A DNA stretch of 64,000 nucleotides from DAOUEO01 sp963763495 (GTDB lineage: Bacteria > Chloroflexota > Dehalococcoidia > DSTF01 > JALHUB01): NCBI GenBank assembly GCA_963763495.1, contig CAVXOY010000019.1, positions 1-64,000 of the forward strand, read 5' to 3'. Below, piece by piece: positions 9,421-18,086 of this stretch. Numbering within the stretch: position 1 is the first letter of the stretch; every line of letters begins with the position of its first letter. The position numbers were made by a program, and so were the translations under genes. The notes under the pieces were generated by a model. It saw nothing but the letters and a program-made list of their open reading frames with translations, was not told the DNA's origin and did not search any database.

Positions 9421-10892
9421 ATGGCAGAGAAAATAGACGATATCCTGAGAAGGTTATACCCCAACCGTGGTGTATCACCTGGCGCGAGTCAGGCAGGTGC
9501 GGCAACATCATCAGAGGCGCCTGCAGAACCGCCGCCGGACGAATCAGAGAACGGCGTCTGCCCCCTGTGTAGAGGGGCGGGCTTCGTGCGCCGGAACGTC
9601 CCCCTCGGCCATCCCGATTTCGGCAAGGCCTTCCCCTGCGATTGCGTGATCCACGAGCGCGAAGAGTAGCGCCTGACCCGCCTCCAGCGATACAGCAACC
9701 TCGGCCCCCTCACCCGCCTCACGTTCGCCAATCTGACCAGCCGGGTACGCAGCAGCAACCCCCGCGACCAGGAGCGGTTCCAGCGCTGCGTTGAAGACGC
9801 GCGGGCCTTCGCGGAGGCTCCCGAAGGGTGGCTCGTCCTCTCCGGCCCCAGCGGCTGCGGCAAGACGCACTTAGCGGCCGCGATCACCAACCGCTGCCTG
9901 GAGCTGGGTTCGGCGGCCCTCTTCGTCATCGTGCCCGACCTGCTGGACAGCCTTCGCGCCGGTTATCATCCTGACAGCCAGGAGAGCTACGATCAGACCT
10001 TCGACCATGTTCGCAACGCACCGGTGCTCATTCTCGATGACTTCGGCGCCCACAGTTCCACTGCCTGGGCTCAGGAGAAGCTTTTCCAGATCATCAACCA
10101 TCGCTTCAATGCCCGCTTGCCCACTGTGATCACGACCAATCAGTCGCTCCAGAAGCTGGACGACCGCCTCTACACACGCCTCAGTGACCCCTCTCTCAGC
10201 CGAGTCTATGAGCTGGAGTCAACTTCCAGCGCACGGGCGGGACGGCGCCGGCTGGACATGTTCGAGCAGCCACGCTTCCGCGCGATGACGTTCGAGAGCT
10301 TCGACACGCAGGGTCTCCACCTGCCGGCGGGAGAACGAAGGAAACTCGCGGATGCCTACCGCTTTGCCCTGGATTTCGCCCAGAAGCCGGAGGGTTGGCT
10401 GATGCTGACCGGGCCCCACGGCAGCGGAAAGACCCATCTGGCCGTGGCGATAACCAACTACCGCCGCCAAGCGGGAGAGATCCCCTACCTGGTGGGGGTG
10501 ACAGAGCTTCTGCACTTCTTGCGCCAGAGTAGAGAGACCGGGAGCCCGCTCGTTCTCCACCAGGAGCTGGAGGAGATACGGGAGATCCCCCTGCTTGTCC
10601 TGGACAACCTTGACCTCCGCCGGCGCAATCCCTATTGGGATGAGCTGTACCCGAGATCCTCAGCCATCGCTATGACCGTCGCCTGCCGACAGTCGTCACC
10701 ACCTCGCGAACGCTGGCCAACCTCTCTCTGGATGAAACGGGAGAACGGCTGGCGTCGCTGCTCGGCGATCCGGCCTTCTGTTCGGAGGTACACCTGCCGG
10801 AATCCGTCCCCTCGCGGGAAGGCCCCCCGATTCGCAGGAGCGAGCCTTCGGACGAAGAGCCGCCACGCCGCGCCCGAAAGAGAGCACTCTAA
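9421..10892 (+). CDS. DnaC/DnaI-like helicase-loader protein with two tandem AAA+ domains (in-frame amber and one frameshift)
   Basis: ATG at 9421 starts MAEKIDDILRRLYPNRG. A Cys cluster follows (CPLCRGAG..., then CDC near 9630), like the zinc-bearing N-domain of DnaI/DnaC loaders. The first ATPase domain (about 9690-10215) has Walker A SGPSGCGKTHLA, Walker B VLILDDFG, sensor TVITTNQS and an arginine-rich RLYTRLSD. A second, similar domain (about 10270-10810) has TGPHGSGKTHLA, but its Walker B reads LLVLDNLD and its end reads RLASLLGD, so key acidic and arginine residues differ. An in-frame TAG at 9667-9669 interrupts the same frame (probably a Gln codon), and the frame shifts near 10655 (then SHRYDRRLPTVVTTSRTLAN). 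The joined product is about 490 residues, twice an ordinary DnaC. Placement after dnaB supports helicase loading; that role is inferred. Confidence 0.8.
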
Positions 10893-10994
10893 GCAGTCTG
10901 CAGCGATTGTCTCGTCCGTCCGCCTTCCGTCACCATTGAAGTGAGCCTTGCCCGTCATAATTGACCCATTTTTTCCAGATTAGCGCTTCTATAG

Positions 10995-11023
10995 TTGATC
11001 TACACTGATCACTCGCCTATACT
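10995..11023 (+). promoter_or_regulatory. Promoter for zinc-ribbon gene A
   Basis: TTGATC at 10995-11000, 17-base spacer, TATACT at 11018-11023. It lies about 80 bases before the GTG start at 11105. Good spacing and a five-of-six -10. Confidence 0.55.
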
Positions 11024-11104
11024 CTCGCCCGTGGCCTGGTCTTGCCTACTCTTCCTGTAGGTGTATCGCCGCGACCGACTACCAGCCAAGAGGAGGATCC
11101 TAAG

Positions 11105-11462
11105 GTGGCACTTCAGGACAAGACTCTAGCGTGTCGGGATTGTGGGGAGGAGTTCGTTTTCACTGCAGGGGAACAGGGTTTCTATCTTGAAAAGGGCCTT
11201 TTGAACGACCCTCAACGCTGCCCTACCTGCCGAGCGGCCCGGCGCCGCGAGCGCGCGGATAGTCAGCGACAGATGACCACGGTGGTTTGCGCATCCTGTG
11301 GCGCCCAGACCTCCGTTCCCTTCGTTCCCGAGACTGGACCGTCCTGTCTACTGCAACCCCTGCTTCGAGAAGGTGCGGTCGACTGCCAGCGAGGACCGGC
11401 GGCCGCTGAGTAGTTACGGAATGGGGACCACGGGACTCCTCTCGGCCCTAACGTGTTCTTGA
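11105..11462 (+). CDS. Zinc-ribbon protein A (one frameshift)
   Basis: The GTG at 11105, after GAGGAGG (11090-11097), gives MALQDKTLACRDCGEEFVFT, then FYLEKGLLNDPQRCPTCRAA and later CASCGAQTSVPFVPETG. That is one CxxC...CxxC ribbon plus the first half of a second. The frame then shifts near 11338 and continues RPVYCNPCFEKVRS, completing the second ribbon. Without the shift the reading stops at 11413; with it, at 11460-11462. A close paralogue lies at 18087-18440 with the same order of motifs. Proteins of this type are small zinc-binding proteins of unknown function, probably nucleic-acid or protein binding. Confidence 0.75.
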
Positions 11463-11485
11463 CCACAGCGCCCCGGCGCTTTGAA

Positions 11486-11927
11486 CTAGGAGTGTGCCGA
11501 GTCACTCCCCTCTTGGATCGCGTAACCTTGCACCCAGACCTCTCCCCCCTCCCAGACTTCCTTCTTCCAGATCGGCACAGTCTCTTTGATGCGGTCGATG
11601 GCGTAGTGACAGGCAGCGAAGGCGTCCTGCCTGTGGGGGGCTGACACGGCAACGATTGAGACAGATCTCTCCCACCTCCAACCGCCCTATGCGGTGACAC
11701 ATCGCCACCTCAGTGATCTGCCAGCGGGAACGCAAATCATCGCCGATCTTCTGCATCTCCTTGACCGCCATAGGGACATAGGCGTCGTACTCAAGGTGGA
11801 GCACGCGGCGGCCCTCGCTGCTCCCTCGCACGACACCGTAGAAGGACACTATGGCGCCACTTTCGTCCTTGCGGACGAAGTCCAGCAGAGGCTGAGGCTC
11901 CAGTGGATCGCGGGTGACCTCAAACAT
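11486..11927 (-). CDS. moaE: Molybdopterin synthase catalytic subunit MoaE (one frameshift)
   Basis: MoaE uses the MoaD thiocarboxylate to put the dithiolene sulfurs into precursor Z. From ATG at 11927 it reads MFEVTRDPLEPQPLLDFVRK, then GAIVSFYGVVR, LEYDAYVPMA and HRIGRLEVGE. One extra base near 11665 breaks the frame. The other frame continues SVSIVAVSAPHRQDAF, ACHYAIDRIKETVPIWKKE (the lysine-bearing active-site region) and WVQGYAIQEG, stopping at 11486-11488. The joined length of about 147 residues is normal. The start overlaps the end of moaD by eight bases, so the two form one leftward unit. Confidence 0.88.
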
Positions 11928-12174
11928 GGCGCCCTCCGCTGATGGGCGGGATTAGGGCTACTTCATCGCCATCCTGAAGAAGGTATTCCTGCGATCTATA
12001 CTCCTGGTTGACCGCACAGACGAGACTGGGCAGGAAAGGCGCCAGTTTGGGAAGATCACGGGCAAGTCCCTCCCGCAGGTCGGCGACGCTCGCCCCCTCG
12101 GGCAGATCGACCTCGATCTCGCGTTGGCCGATTACCTCCCGCAGGCCGGCGAATAGCTCAACTCGAACTCTCAT
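11920..12174 (-). CDS. moaD: Molybdopterin synthase sulfur carrier subunit MoaD
   Basis: A ubiquitin-fold sulfur carrier of 84 residues: MRVRVELFAGLREVIGQREI, then VDLPEGASVADL and ending LIPPISGGRHV. The ATG at 12172-12174 follows AGGAAGG. In active MoaD the glycine pair is C-terminal and becomes the thiocarboxylate. Here three residues (RHV) follow it before the TGA at 11920-11922. Either this carrier is trimmed, or a local indel hides the true stop, since the adjacent moaE is frameshifted. The moaE ribosome site overlaps the GG codons. Confidence 0.9.
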   Translation of the reverse strand: MRVRVELFAGLREVIGQREIEVDLPEGASVADLREGLARDLPKLAPFLPSLVCAVNQEYRSQEYLLQDGDEVALIPPISGGRHV

Positions 12175-12344
12175 GGTACCTTCCTAACAGCGATAGATAT
12201 GATGTAATCTCCTCTCTAATAGTATAAGTTATCTCGGCAGATGACAGACATCAGGCGGTCTTAACTCCTAGAGAGCCGACAGCCGCGAACTGCCGACACA
12301 GTTGCTGGGCCTGTGTACTTCCGCTTGACAGGCTTCGCGAAAGT

Positions 12345-13053
12345 ATGGCGATGGTTTCAGCTTTGACGAAGATCGGCCGCGTGGCCATCGACATGCTGTT
12401 CCCGCCTCGCTGCGTGGGTTGCGGGAGCTTTGGTACCTTCTTGTGCCAGCATTGCGCCGGAGATTTGCCACCGGCCGTCTCGCCTCGTTGCCCAGTCTGC
12501 TGGCAACCCTACAAGGGAACCGGCCTTTGCCCTCGCTGCCGCCGGGAACGGCCGGCCTTCGCAGGGCTACGGTCTCCCTACATTTTCCGAGAGACGGTTC
12601 GAGAGCTAGTGCATGGGCTCAAATACAACCACCAATCAGTGCTTGCCCTACCGATTGCTTCCCTCCTCAGCCGATACTTAGTCGAGGTATCTGTTCCGGC
12701 AGACGTACTGATACCAGTGCCTCTCTATCCGCGAAGGGAGCGCGTCCGGGGCTACAACCAGTCGGCCCTCTTGGCGCGAGAGTTGGGCCGTCATCACCGG
12801 GCTGCCGGTAGAGGAGAAGACGCTCACCCGGGAGCGCAACACGCCCTCTCAGGCGGAGAGCGCCGGCGCCGAGGCGAGGAAGCTCAACGTGAAAGGCGCC
12901 TTCCGCTATAAAGGCGAAGGGCTTCAAGGGCAAACGGTATTGCTCGTCGACGATGTCGCTACCACGGGAGCTACCATCGACGCCTGCGCGCGCGTCTTGC
13001 GCGACAGCGGCGCCGCCTCCGTTTGGGCAGTGACCTTCGCCCGAGAGGACTGA
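12345..13053 (+). CDS. comF: ComF-family phosphoribosyltransferase-like protein (one frameshift)
   Basis: ComF proteins combine an N-terminal zinc ribbon with a PRTase fold and are needed for DNA uptake in competent bacteria; many homologues are uncharacterised. ATG at 12345 leads to FPPRCVGCGSFGTFLCQHCA and CPVCWQ...CPRCRRERP (two Cys pairs). HGLKYNHQ near 12614 and IPVPLYPRRERVRGYNQS near 12712 follow. The frame shifts near 12788 to VITGLPVEEKTLTRERNT, and the PRPP motif VLLVDDVATTGAT sits near 12944. The stop is at 13051-13053, for about 236 residues in total, normal for the family. No other competence gene is seen in the window. Confidence 0.85.
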
Positions 13054-13073
13054 AATGACCCGGCGAAGCGGCT

Positions 13074-14255
13074 TTGGGTCGCTGTCAGAAGGTTCTGGCG
13101 GCTAGGAGCTGGGAGGGTACTTATGCCCCTGCCAGAGTTGGTGATTTCTTCTATGGCGGCATGGGCGGCAGCCCCGTCGAGGAGATGATGGCTGATGCCC
13201 TGGCCGAGGACACCCTCGATGCCCTCGAGAAGATGGTCGCCTCAAACGCTGTCAGCGGGGCGATCCTTGTCACTGATAGGCCGGAGATAGGTCAACGCTG
13301 TCCCTCGGACGTGCGAGTAGACGTTGACAATGCCCCGTTCCACTTCGGCCAGCGACTTGCGGGAGTCATCGGCCAATACAATCTCGAGCGACTAATATAC
13401 CTGGGGGCCGGTGGCGCGCCCCTGATGACCGCGGAAGACTTCTTCTCTCTGGGTCATTACCTGGGCATGGTGTGGAATACGGTACTGACCAACAACCTAC
13501 ACTCCGCCGACCTGGTCGCGTTCGTTCCCGGGGAGGCATTGCTCCACGTCGAGCCTCTGCCCAGCGCCGACAATGCGCTGGCCAGGCTTCTGCGAGACCA
13601 AGCGGGACTAGCGACTCAGGAGTTGCCTCGGAGCACCGCAACCCAGCTTAATATCGACTCGCCCGCCGATTTGCTGACCCTTAAGCTTGTCGGGGGAGAG
13701 GGCGCTCACTTGCGGGCCTGGCTAGACGCGGCGAGCCTAGATGTCTCCCGCTATCAGGAGTGCCTTCGCTTCTTGACAGATATCGATGCCGAAGTGCTAA
13801 TCGCGGGTCGCGTGGGAAGTCAGGTATGGCAATACCTGGAGCAGGAGACAGCCTGCCGGACGCGCCTCTTTTCGGAGGAGCGGGGGATGCAGGCCACGGG
13901 CCGCGCCGAAATGGGGCAGGTCCGCTCCTTGCTGGCCTATCACCTGCTGGAGGTGGGCTGCGAGCGCTTTTTCCAGGAGGTAGCCGGGATGGCTCAGGCT
14001 GCCATCATAGACACGCGCGTGATCATCGCCCACCTTAACACCAATCCCTCGCGGGCCGACCGCTTTCTTTCCGACCTCGGCCGCTATGAGGATATCAGCG
14101 ACCCGCTTCTCCGTGAATTCACGGAGGCAGCGGTCAAGGCTCCGATCCCTGTCCTCCTAGGCGGGCACTCCTTGGTCGCCGGCGGTCTGATGGCCCTGAT
14201 CGAGGCAGCTTGGCGGGGACAGCGCCGGGCAGCGGGCAGCCGCACAGCCGGTTGA
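13074..14255 (+). CDS. Nucleotidyltransferase-fold-like protein of unknown function
   Basis: A 393-residue product with no clear single family. The N-terminal half has features seen in MobA/CofC-like nucleotidyltransferases: AILVTDRPEIGQRCPSDVRV, LIYLGAGGAPLMTAEDFFSL, a segment TNNLHSADLVAF and a late IDSPADLLTLKL resembling the IDTPADL motif. The C-terminal half (from about 13740) is mostly helical and unrecognised. The start is uncertain: TTG at 13074 is in frame, but an ATG at 13123 in another frame follows a good GGGAGG site and would join after a one-base shift near 13175. It lies 20 bases after comF. A role in cofactor nucleotide chemistry is only a guess. Confidence 0.5.
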   Translation: MGRCQKVLAARSWEGTYAPARVGDFFYGGMGGSPVEEMMADALAEDTLDALEKMVASNAVSGAILVTDRPEIGQRCPSDVRVDVDNAPFHFGQRLAGVIGQYNLERLIYLGAGGAPLMTAEDFFSLGHYLGMVWNTVLTNNLHSADLVAFVPGEALLHVEPLPSADNALARLLRDQAGLATQELPRSTATQLNIDSPADLLTLKLVGGEGAHLRAWLDAASLDVSRYQECLRFLTDIDAEVLIAGRVGSQVWQYLEQETACRTRLFSEERGMQATGRAEMGQVRSLLAYHLLEVGCERFFQEVAGMAQAAIIDTRVIIAHLNTNPSRADRFLSDLGRYEDISDPLLREFTEAAVKAPIPVLLGGHSLVAGGLMALIEAAWRGQRRAAGSRTAG

Positions 14256-14262
14256 GCTCAGC

Positions 14263-14290
14263 TTGACAGATAGTTGCCCTTTGAGATACG
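14263..14290 (+). promoter_or_regulatory. Promoter for the LCP gene
   Basis: A perfect TTGACA at 14263-14268, a 16-base spacer and GATACG at 14285-14290 preceded by TG (14282-14283). The GTG start at 14300 is so close that the message would be almost leaderless. Confidence 0.5.
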
Positions 14291-14299
14291 CTCACCAAA

Positions 14300-15691
14300 G
14301 TGTCAAGGGGCTCTCCGTCAATCCAACCACCTTCTGCTTTCTCCAGCGCGCGCTTGAGCCGCCGGATCCTGCTGGCATTCGCCGTGCTCATCTTCGCCGT
14401 CGGCGCTGCCTATGGTGCCCTCGTTCTAGTCACTCAGGTCGACGATATCCTTTTCCCCGGAAATGGCCTCCGTCTCAGTGGGAAGCTCGGTCTGCCGGGC
14501 GTTGACACCGGATCGGGTGACAGTGGCATCGGCAAGGATCGCATCAATTTCCTGGTCATGGGATTGGACCGCCGCCCCCGCGAAGGCCAAGCGCCGAGCC
14601 GCAGCGATACGATGTTCGTCCTGACGATCGATCCCCAGACAAAGACCGCCGGCATTCTTGGCATCCCCCGCGATCTGTACGTCGAGATTCCCGACGGAGA
14701 CGGCAGCTACTACGAAGACCGTGTCAACACGGCCCTCGTTGTGGGAGAGGTCAACGGCTACAAGGGGGGCGGGCAGCAGCTAGCCATCGACACCGTCGAG
14801 CGAAACCTGGGTGTCAAGATCCATCACTACATAATCATTGACTTCACGGGGTTCGAGCAGGTTATCGATGCGCTGGGGGGCATCGATATCGATGTCCCTA
14901 CCTATGTCTCCGACCCTTATTACTCAGAGAGCGAGCTCCCCGGCGACTACAACCCTCAGGAGTTCGAGCCGGGTATCCAGCATATGGACGGCCCGACCGC
15001 CCTGGCCTACGCCCGCATCCGACGTGACTCGGATGACCTAGACCGTATTCAGCGCCAGCAGCGCATAATCTTCGCTGTGATGGACAAGGCGCTCAGTCTA
15101 GACGTGCTGGGCAATGCCTTGGACCTGTGGGACAAATACAAGGACACCATAGACACGGACATAAACGACTTCCAGATCGCCGGCTTCGCCAGGCTGGCAG
15201 CCGATGTCTCTCCGGAAAAGATAAGCGCTCTCTCGCTGGGGCCGGCCACGACGCCCTGGATGACTCCGCAAGGCGCCGCCGTTCTTCTCCCTTCAACGGA
15301 AGGGATAGCGAAGATCGTCCAGGCTCTCTTCTCCGATCAACAGCTACTGGATGAGCAGGCGGTGGTCGAGGTCCAGAACGGCACCGGCGAGGCAGGCGTG
15401 GCCGACAGTACCGTCAGCCTACTAATCAACCTTGGATTCCCCCAGCAGTCGCTGATCGCCGCCGCTGCCCCGAACGACGAAGTGTTCCCCGAGACAACTA
15501 TCATAGACTTCAGCGGCCAGCAGAATGACTACACCCTGCAAAAGCTGGCGGAATGGCTGAACGTCCCCACCACAAGCATCCGGCGGGCCACTCCCGACGA
15601 CGCGAGTCTGCGAACGACTGAGGCCGACATACTCGTCCTCCTCGGCAGCGACATCAACATCGCCAGTCTAGGTTCTTCGGACAGCAACTAG
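14300..15691 (+). CDS. LytR-CpsA-Psr (LCP) family cell-wall glycopolymer ligase with LytR_C domain
   Basis: LCP enzymes transfer undecaprenyl-linked glycopolymers to peptidoglycan outside the membrane. A cytoplasmic N-terminus and one membrane helix (about 14360-14425, LLAFAVLIFAVGAAYGALVL) are followed by the catalytic domain: NFLVMGLDRRP, RSDTMFVLTIDP, LGIPRDLYVEIP, DRVNTAL, ALGGIDIDVP and YARIRRDSDDLDRIQRQQRI, with the Arg and Asp residues that bind the pyrophosphate. The C-terminal part from about 15360 (VVEVQNGTGEAGVAD) matches LytR_C. GTG at 14300 is the first in-frame start; TTG at 14354 is an alternative. Unlike the genes before it, the 463-residue frame is unbroken. Confidence 0.9.
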   Translation: MSRGSPSIQPPSAFSSARLSRRILLAFAVLIFAVGAAYGALVLVTQVDDILFPGNGLRLSGKLGLPGVDTGSGDSGIGKDRINFLVMGLDRRPREGQAPSRSDTMFVLTIDPQTKTAGILGIPRDLYVEIPDGDGSYYEDRVNTALVVGEVNGYKGGGQQLAIDTVERNLGVKIHHYIIIDFTGFEQVIDALGGIDIDVPTYVSDPYYSESELPGDYNPQEFEPGIQHMDGPTALAYARIRRDSDDLDRIQRQQRIIFAVMDKALSLDVLGNALDLWDKYKDTIDTDINDFQIAGFARLAADVSPEKISALSLGPATTPWMTPQGAAVLLPSTEGIAKIVQALFSDQQLLDEQAVVEVQNGTGEAGVADSTVSLLINLGFPQQSLIAAAAPNDEVFPETTIIDFSGQQNDYTLQKLAEWLNVPTTSIRRATPDDASLRTTEADILVLLGSDINIASLGSSDSN

Positions 15692-15874
15692 GGGTTCTCT
15701 CTTCGCTCTGAGTTTTTCCGTTTCCCGATCTTGTGTTCCCCGTGGCTTCTTGGCCCATGCGTCCTCAGAGCATGTTATGCGACGCCGGGGCTCACCGCCG
15801 ACAACGAGAATACCCTACGACAGCCACAGGGGTCTTCGGCTGCGCAAAACGGTTGCGGGTGGGAAGAGAGAATT

Positions 15875-16267
15875 CTACTCTTTGCTCTTGCGAGGGCGAC
15901 GGGCCGCCTTTGCTTTGGGGGCAGGGGCCGGCTCAGCTTCTTTCTTGGGCCGGCGGACCCGCTTCTTTGGCGGGGCCTCTTCTTCCGGGGTGGCGACAGC
16001 AGCGACCAGAGCGGCGTTGTACCTAGTCATGAGCCTCGACTTGCGTCGGGCGGCGTTGTTCGGGTGGATGACGCCTTTCTTCGCCGCCTTGTCAAGGGCA
16101 GCAGCAGCCTTGCGAACGGCCAGCTCCGCCTCCTCCACCTGACGGCTCTCTATCAAAGGAAGGGCTTCCCGTATCTGGGTCTTGGTGGCGCTGCGTACTG
16201 ATCTATTACGCAGACGTGCGCGGTCAGCGCGCCGAGCCCGCTTTTCAGCGGATGGACTGTGTGTCAA
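15875..16267 (-). CDS. rpsT: 30S ribosomal protein S20 with basic C-terminal extension
   Basis: S20 binds 16S rRNA. The TTG start at 16267 (after AAGGAG) gives THSPSAEKRARRADRARLRN, followed by ALDKAAKKGVIHPNNAARRK and SRLMTRYNAAL, the family C-terminal signature. At 130 residues it is about 40 longer than usual. The extra tail is Lys/Arg/Ala/Pro-rich (EEEAPPKKRVRRPKKE, then RRPRKSKE) and likely disordered. It is divergent from murJ. About 180 bases between its stop and the LCP gene hold no gene I can see. Confidence 0.92.
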   Translation of the reverse strand: MTHSPSAEKRARRADRARLRNRSVRSATKTQIREALPLIESRQVEEAELAVRKAAAALDKAAKKGVIHPNNAARRKSRLMTRYNAALVAAVATPEEEAPPKKRVRRPKKEAEPAPAPKAKAARRPRKSKE

Positions 16268-16343
16268 GGCCGCTCTCCTTATGTGGACTAAGAGTATATT
16301 AGACGAGTGATCCCCTTCATGTCTAGGGCAGCCCCATTCCCCA

Positions 16344-16352
16344 TGCTATAAT
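16344..16352 (+). promoter_or_regulatory. Extended -10 promoter for murJ
   Basis: TG-C-TATAAT at 16344-16352, a perfect extended -10. The -35 near 16324 is poor. It is 34 bases before the murJ ATG. Confidence 0.5.
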
Positions 16353-16386
16353 GGGCCGACTTCAAGTCCTCAACTGAAACGGCGGA

Positions 16387-18009
16387 ATGGAACGAGAAGA
16401 GAGTCCTTCTGTCGGCACCGGCTTGGCCGCGGCGGCAATCGTCGTAGCCATCGGCTTCTTGGGCAGCCGTCTACTTGGTTTGCTCCGGACGGTCGTCATC
16501 GCCAAGAGCTTCGGGACCAGCCCCGAGTTGAGCGCCTACTGGGTAGCCTTCCGCCTGCCGGACATGATCTTCCAATTGCTGGCGGGAGCTACCCTCGCCA
16601 GCGCCTTCATCCCCGTCTTCTCACGTTACTTCACCCGTCGCAGCAGCGAAGAGGCCTGGCGTCTCGCTAGTTCGGTGCTCAACCTGGTTTTCATAGCGAC
16701 GATCGCCTTCGCCATCGTGGGATTCATCCTCGCACCCTGGTTTATCCCCCTCATCGCGCCCGGGCTGGGCGAGGATACGGGCCGCCAGGCGGAACTCCAT
16801 TCCCTCGCCACAGACCTCACCCGGATAATGCTGATTTCGCCCATCTTCTTCTCGGTAAGCGGGATGTTCATGGGAATACTGAACGCTCGCCACCACTTTC
16901 TTTTCCCCGCTCTCGCGCCCTGGACCTATAACCTGTCCATCATAGTAGCCGCCCTCGTTTCCGATAGGGTGGAGGCGCTGGCGATAGCCGTCGCCGTCGG
17001 ATCAGCGCTGCACCTGCTGATCCAGATCCCCGGGCTGCAACTGGTGGGCATGATCTACAAGCCGGTGGCGCAATGGCGGGACGAAGGGGTTCGCGAAGTC
17101 GGCCGCCTGATGCTGCCGCGGGTACTGGGACTGGCTGCTGTTCAGATCAACTTCTTGGTCACAACGTTCTTCGCCTCACTGGTGAGCGATGAGGCCATCT
17201 CCGGCATCAACTACGCCTGGCTTATCATCATGACGCCCGTGGGGCTGTTCGGCATGGCCATCTCCACTGCGGTGTTCCCCACTCTCGCCGAGCAGGCCGC
17301 AGTCGAGCGCAGGGACGAACTGCGCCACACTCTATCCCTGAGTCTCCGCCTCATTCTGTTTCTCACGCTGCCGGCCAGCGTCGGGCTCATGATCCTGGGG
17401 AAGCCACTCGTGACCTTCCTCTTCGAACACGGCGCCTTCACGGCTGCCTCCACAGATATCACAGTCGCGGCTCTTCTCTTCTACTCGATAGGGCTGTTCG
17501 CCCATAGCGGAATCGAGATCCTCAGTCGCGGCTTCTACGCGCTCAGCGACACCCGGACGCCGGTGGCCTTTGCCATCACTTCCATGATAGCCAACTTGAT
17601 TCTCTGCCTCATATTCGTCGGCCCCTTCGGTGTGCGCGGGCTCGGCCTGGCCCTTTCCCTAAGCGCGATACTGGAGTTCTACCTCCTCTTTCGAGTGCTG
17701 CGGAGGAGGACGTTCGGGCTTGACGAGGGGCACATCATCAATTCGGTGACCCGCATGGTAGCAGCGACTGTACTGATGGCGGAAACGGTGGGGCTGTTCA
17801 TGATCTTCCTCAAAGTGACGGGGCACTCAACCACGGGCAGCCTGGGCGATGCTTTCCTGGCCTTGGTCGGAGGCGGTATCGTAGGTGCCGGCACCTTTCT
17901 TCTCGCAGCGTCTCAACTGGGCAGCGAAGAGGTGGCCATCATTCGCAGCCGCCTACCGGCGCTGCGCATCTCCGCCTGGCTCGGCCGCGGAGGGGCGAAC
18001 GCGAGTTGA
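16387..18009 (+). CDS. murJ: Lipid II flippase MurJ (MviN)
   Basis: MurJ flips lipid II across the membrane for peptidoglycan synthesis. The 540-residue product begins after a short tail with GFLGSRLLGLLRTVVIAKSF and AYWVAFRLPDMIFQLLAGAT, the standard MviN start. It continues through about fourteen hydrophobic helices, with ASAFIPVFSRYF, GMAISTAVFPTLAEQAA, LRLILFLTLPASVGLMIL and RGFYALSDTRTPV. These are the family's conserved loops, including the Arg residues needed for transport. The frame is intact. Its presence argues for a peptidoglycan wall. Confidence 0.95.
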   Translation: MEREESPSVGTGLAAAAIVVAIGFLGSRLLGLLRTVVIAKSFGTSPELSAYWVAFRLPDMIFQLLAGATLASAFIPVFSRYFTRRSSEEAWRLASSVLNLVFIATIAFAIVGFILAPWFIPLIAPGLGEDTGRQAELHSLATDLTRIMLISPIFFSVSGMFMGILNARHHFLFPALAPWTYNLSIIVAALVSDRVEALAIAVAVGSALHLLIQIPGLQLVGMIYKPVAQWRDEGVREVGRLMLPRVLGLAAVQINFLVTTFFASLVSDEAISGINYAWLIIMTPVGLFGMAISTAVFPTLAEQAAVERRDELRHTLSLSLRLILFLTLPASVGLMILGKPLVTFLFEHGAFTAASTDITVAALLFYSIGLFAHSGIEILSRGFYALSDTRTPVAFAITSMIANLILCLIFVGPFGVRGLGLALSLSAILEFYLLFRVLRRRTFGLDEGHIINSVTRMVAATVLMAETVGLFMIFLKVTGHSTTGSLGDAFLALVGGGIVGAGTFLLAASQLGSEEVAIIRSRLPALRISAWLGRGGANAS

Positions 18010-18012
18010 GCC

Positions 18013-18041
18013 TTGCGTAGGCAATTAGGGCACCGTATAAT
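18013..18041 (+). promoter_or_regulatory. Promoter for zinc-ribbon gene B
   Basis: TTGCGT at 18013-18018, 17-base spacer, perfect TATAAT at 18036-18041, 46 bases before the TTG start at 18087. Confidence 0.5.
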
Positions 18042-18086
18042 AGAGTCTAGAGGCGTTCCTTCCCATATAACGCATTGGAGACAGAT

